A DNA stretch of 64,000 bases, from positions 186,001-250,000 of the forward strand of contig JADKGY010000006.1 of NCBI GenBank assembly GCA_016722045.1, in the 5' to 3' direction. Source of the stretch: Candidatus Opimibacter skivensis. GTDB lineage: Bacteria > Bacteroidota > Bacteroidia > Chitinophagales > Saprospiraceae. The notes beneath the pieces are model-generated. The model saw only the letters and a program-made list of their open reading frames with translations. It did no database searches and was not told where the DNA came from. The position numbers were made by a program, and so were the translations under genes. The number at the start of each line of letters is the position of its first letter. The stretch's first letter is position 1. Positions 63,360-64,000 of the stretch are shown piece by piece.

Positions 63360-64000
63360 ATGAAACGATATTGCCTCTTTCTCCTCTCTTTGTTTGCCCT
63401 CTATTCGTGCAAGTCTAAAGTTGAAACCATATCTCCTAAGCGAGAAAGCATCACAGAGTCTGTTTACGCCTCTGGCATTCTGAAAAGTAAAAACCAATAC
63501 CAGGTATTTGCAACAATCAATGGCTTGCTACAAAAAGTCTTTGTATCTGAAGGCGATACTGTCAAAAAAGGAGCACCACTTTTTGCCATCCTGAATGAAA
63601 CTTCAAAACTAAACAGGGAAAATGCTCAGCTCGCCGCAGAATTGACAGATTCTAAATCTAACCAGGCTAAACTTGATGAATTACTGATCAATATTGACCT
63701 GATGAAAGATAAAATGCTGAACGATTCTCTCCTCATGGCGCGCCAGCAAAATCTTTGGTCTCAGAACATTGGTTCGAAAGTAGATCTTGAAAAATCACAG
63801 CTCAATTATCAGAATTCCCGCACAAATTATAAATCAGCTCTACTGCGATATAAGGATCAAAAACGGAGATTAGACATTGCTGACAAACAAGCCAATAAAA
63901 ACCTCCAGATCACGCTGAAAAATGAAGGTGATTTTACAATTAAAAGTATAACAGATGGGAAAATCTATTCTATCCTGAAAGAAGAAGGAGAAATGGTGAA
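63360..64000 (+). CDS. Efflux periplasmic adaptor lipoprotein, 5' part
   Basis: Open from ATG 63360 to the window end without a stop, so 3' partial. A lipoprotein signal, MKRYCLFLLSLFALYSC (Cys17), is followed by a biotinyl-lipoyl-like half (GLLQKVFVSEGDTVKKGAPLF) and a long coiled-coil hairpin with DLEKSQLNYQNSRTNYKSAL. At the edge the second lipoyl half begins (ITDGKIYSILKEEGEMV). This is the HlyD/RND/MacA adaptor pattern, here lipid-anchored. The remaining pump genes probably lie to the right. Confidence 0.85.
   Translation, partial: MKRYCLFLLSLFALYSCKSKVETISPKRESITESVYASGILKSKNQYQVFATINGLLQKVFVSEGDTVKKGAPLFAILNETSKLNRENAQLAAELTDSKSNQAKLDELLINIDLMKDKMLNDSLLMARQQNLWSQNIGSKVDLEKSQLNYQNSRTNYKSALLRYKDQKRRLDIADKQANKNLQITLKNEGDFTIKSITDGKIYSILKEEGEMV

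Noticed and set aside
1..64000. tRNA, rRNA and riboswitch genes
   Set aside because: Gaps were read by eye for cloverleaf ends, GG-T-TCGA-type T-loops and known riboswitch cores; none was convincing. A covariance search would be needed for certainty.

Overview
The window looks like a chromosomal segment of a Bacteroidota bacterium, most likely from the Saprospiria/Chitinophagia side. The evidence is moderate-to-low GC, several proteins ending in a type IX secretion (T9SS) type A sorting domain, a T9SS plug protein (DUF5103), many short lipoproteins, and Bacteroidota-style LRR, LamG and PKD surface proteins. No tRNA, rRNA or CRISPR was found.

Layout. 1-6.6 kb: the 3' end of a T9SS cargo gene, a TMEM175-like channel, a zinc-ribbon protein, a metallo-beta-lactamase-fold protein, a GH66-like lipoprotein, a GNAT enzyme and small membrane proteins. 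6.6-13.6 kb: a decaying accessory region. It holds one large broken gene (signal peptide, LRR, lipase, anthrax/CyaA/ExoY-type nucleotidyl cyclase, T9SS tail), a hairpin (REP-like) array with a REP-associated transposase, a truncated endonuclease/phosphatase gene, a DoxX protein and a MITE-like element. 13.6-24.5 kb: GH97 glucosidase, serine hydrolase, VOC and GNAT proteins, a TMTC-like TPR membrane protein, a c-type cytochrome protein and small lipoproteins. 24.5-33 kb: an apparent pyruvate:ferredoxin oxidoreductase operon (GltD-like flavoprotein, NifJ, DHOD-like protein) and a DUF2867 SDR protein. 33-48 kb: a giant LamG/PKD T9SS cargo protein, phosphohexomutase, Pcm, TadA, GuaB, 3-methyladenine glycosylase, T9SS plug, TolC and an HlyD-type adaptor. 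48-64 kb: LytTR regulator, TonB/MORN lipoprotein, RskA-type anti-sigma factor, topoisomerase IV subunit A, esterase, thioredoxin-like protein, histone H1-like protein, RecQ, LipA, another T9SS cargo protein, a lipoprotein and the 5' end of a second efflux adaptor.

The most unusual content is the cyclase gene. A motif-complete EF/CyaA/ExoY-family catalytic core is joined to a T9SS sorting tail and preceded by a lipase domain, implying a secreted or surface-bound nucleotidyl cyclase exported by a route not usually linked to that toxin family. Upstream parts of the gene carry stops and frameshifts, but the cyclase plus tail is one uninterrupted frame of 521 codons.

A second theme is the intergenic DNA. 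Many gaps hold short-period (7-9 bp) drifting repeats, often starting right at a stop codon and re-using the same word families, plus hairpin pairs, a 50-nt perfect palindrome and a 21-bp array.
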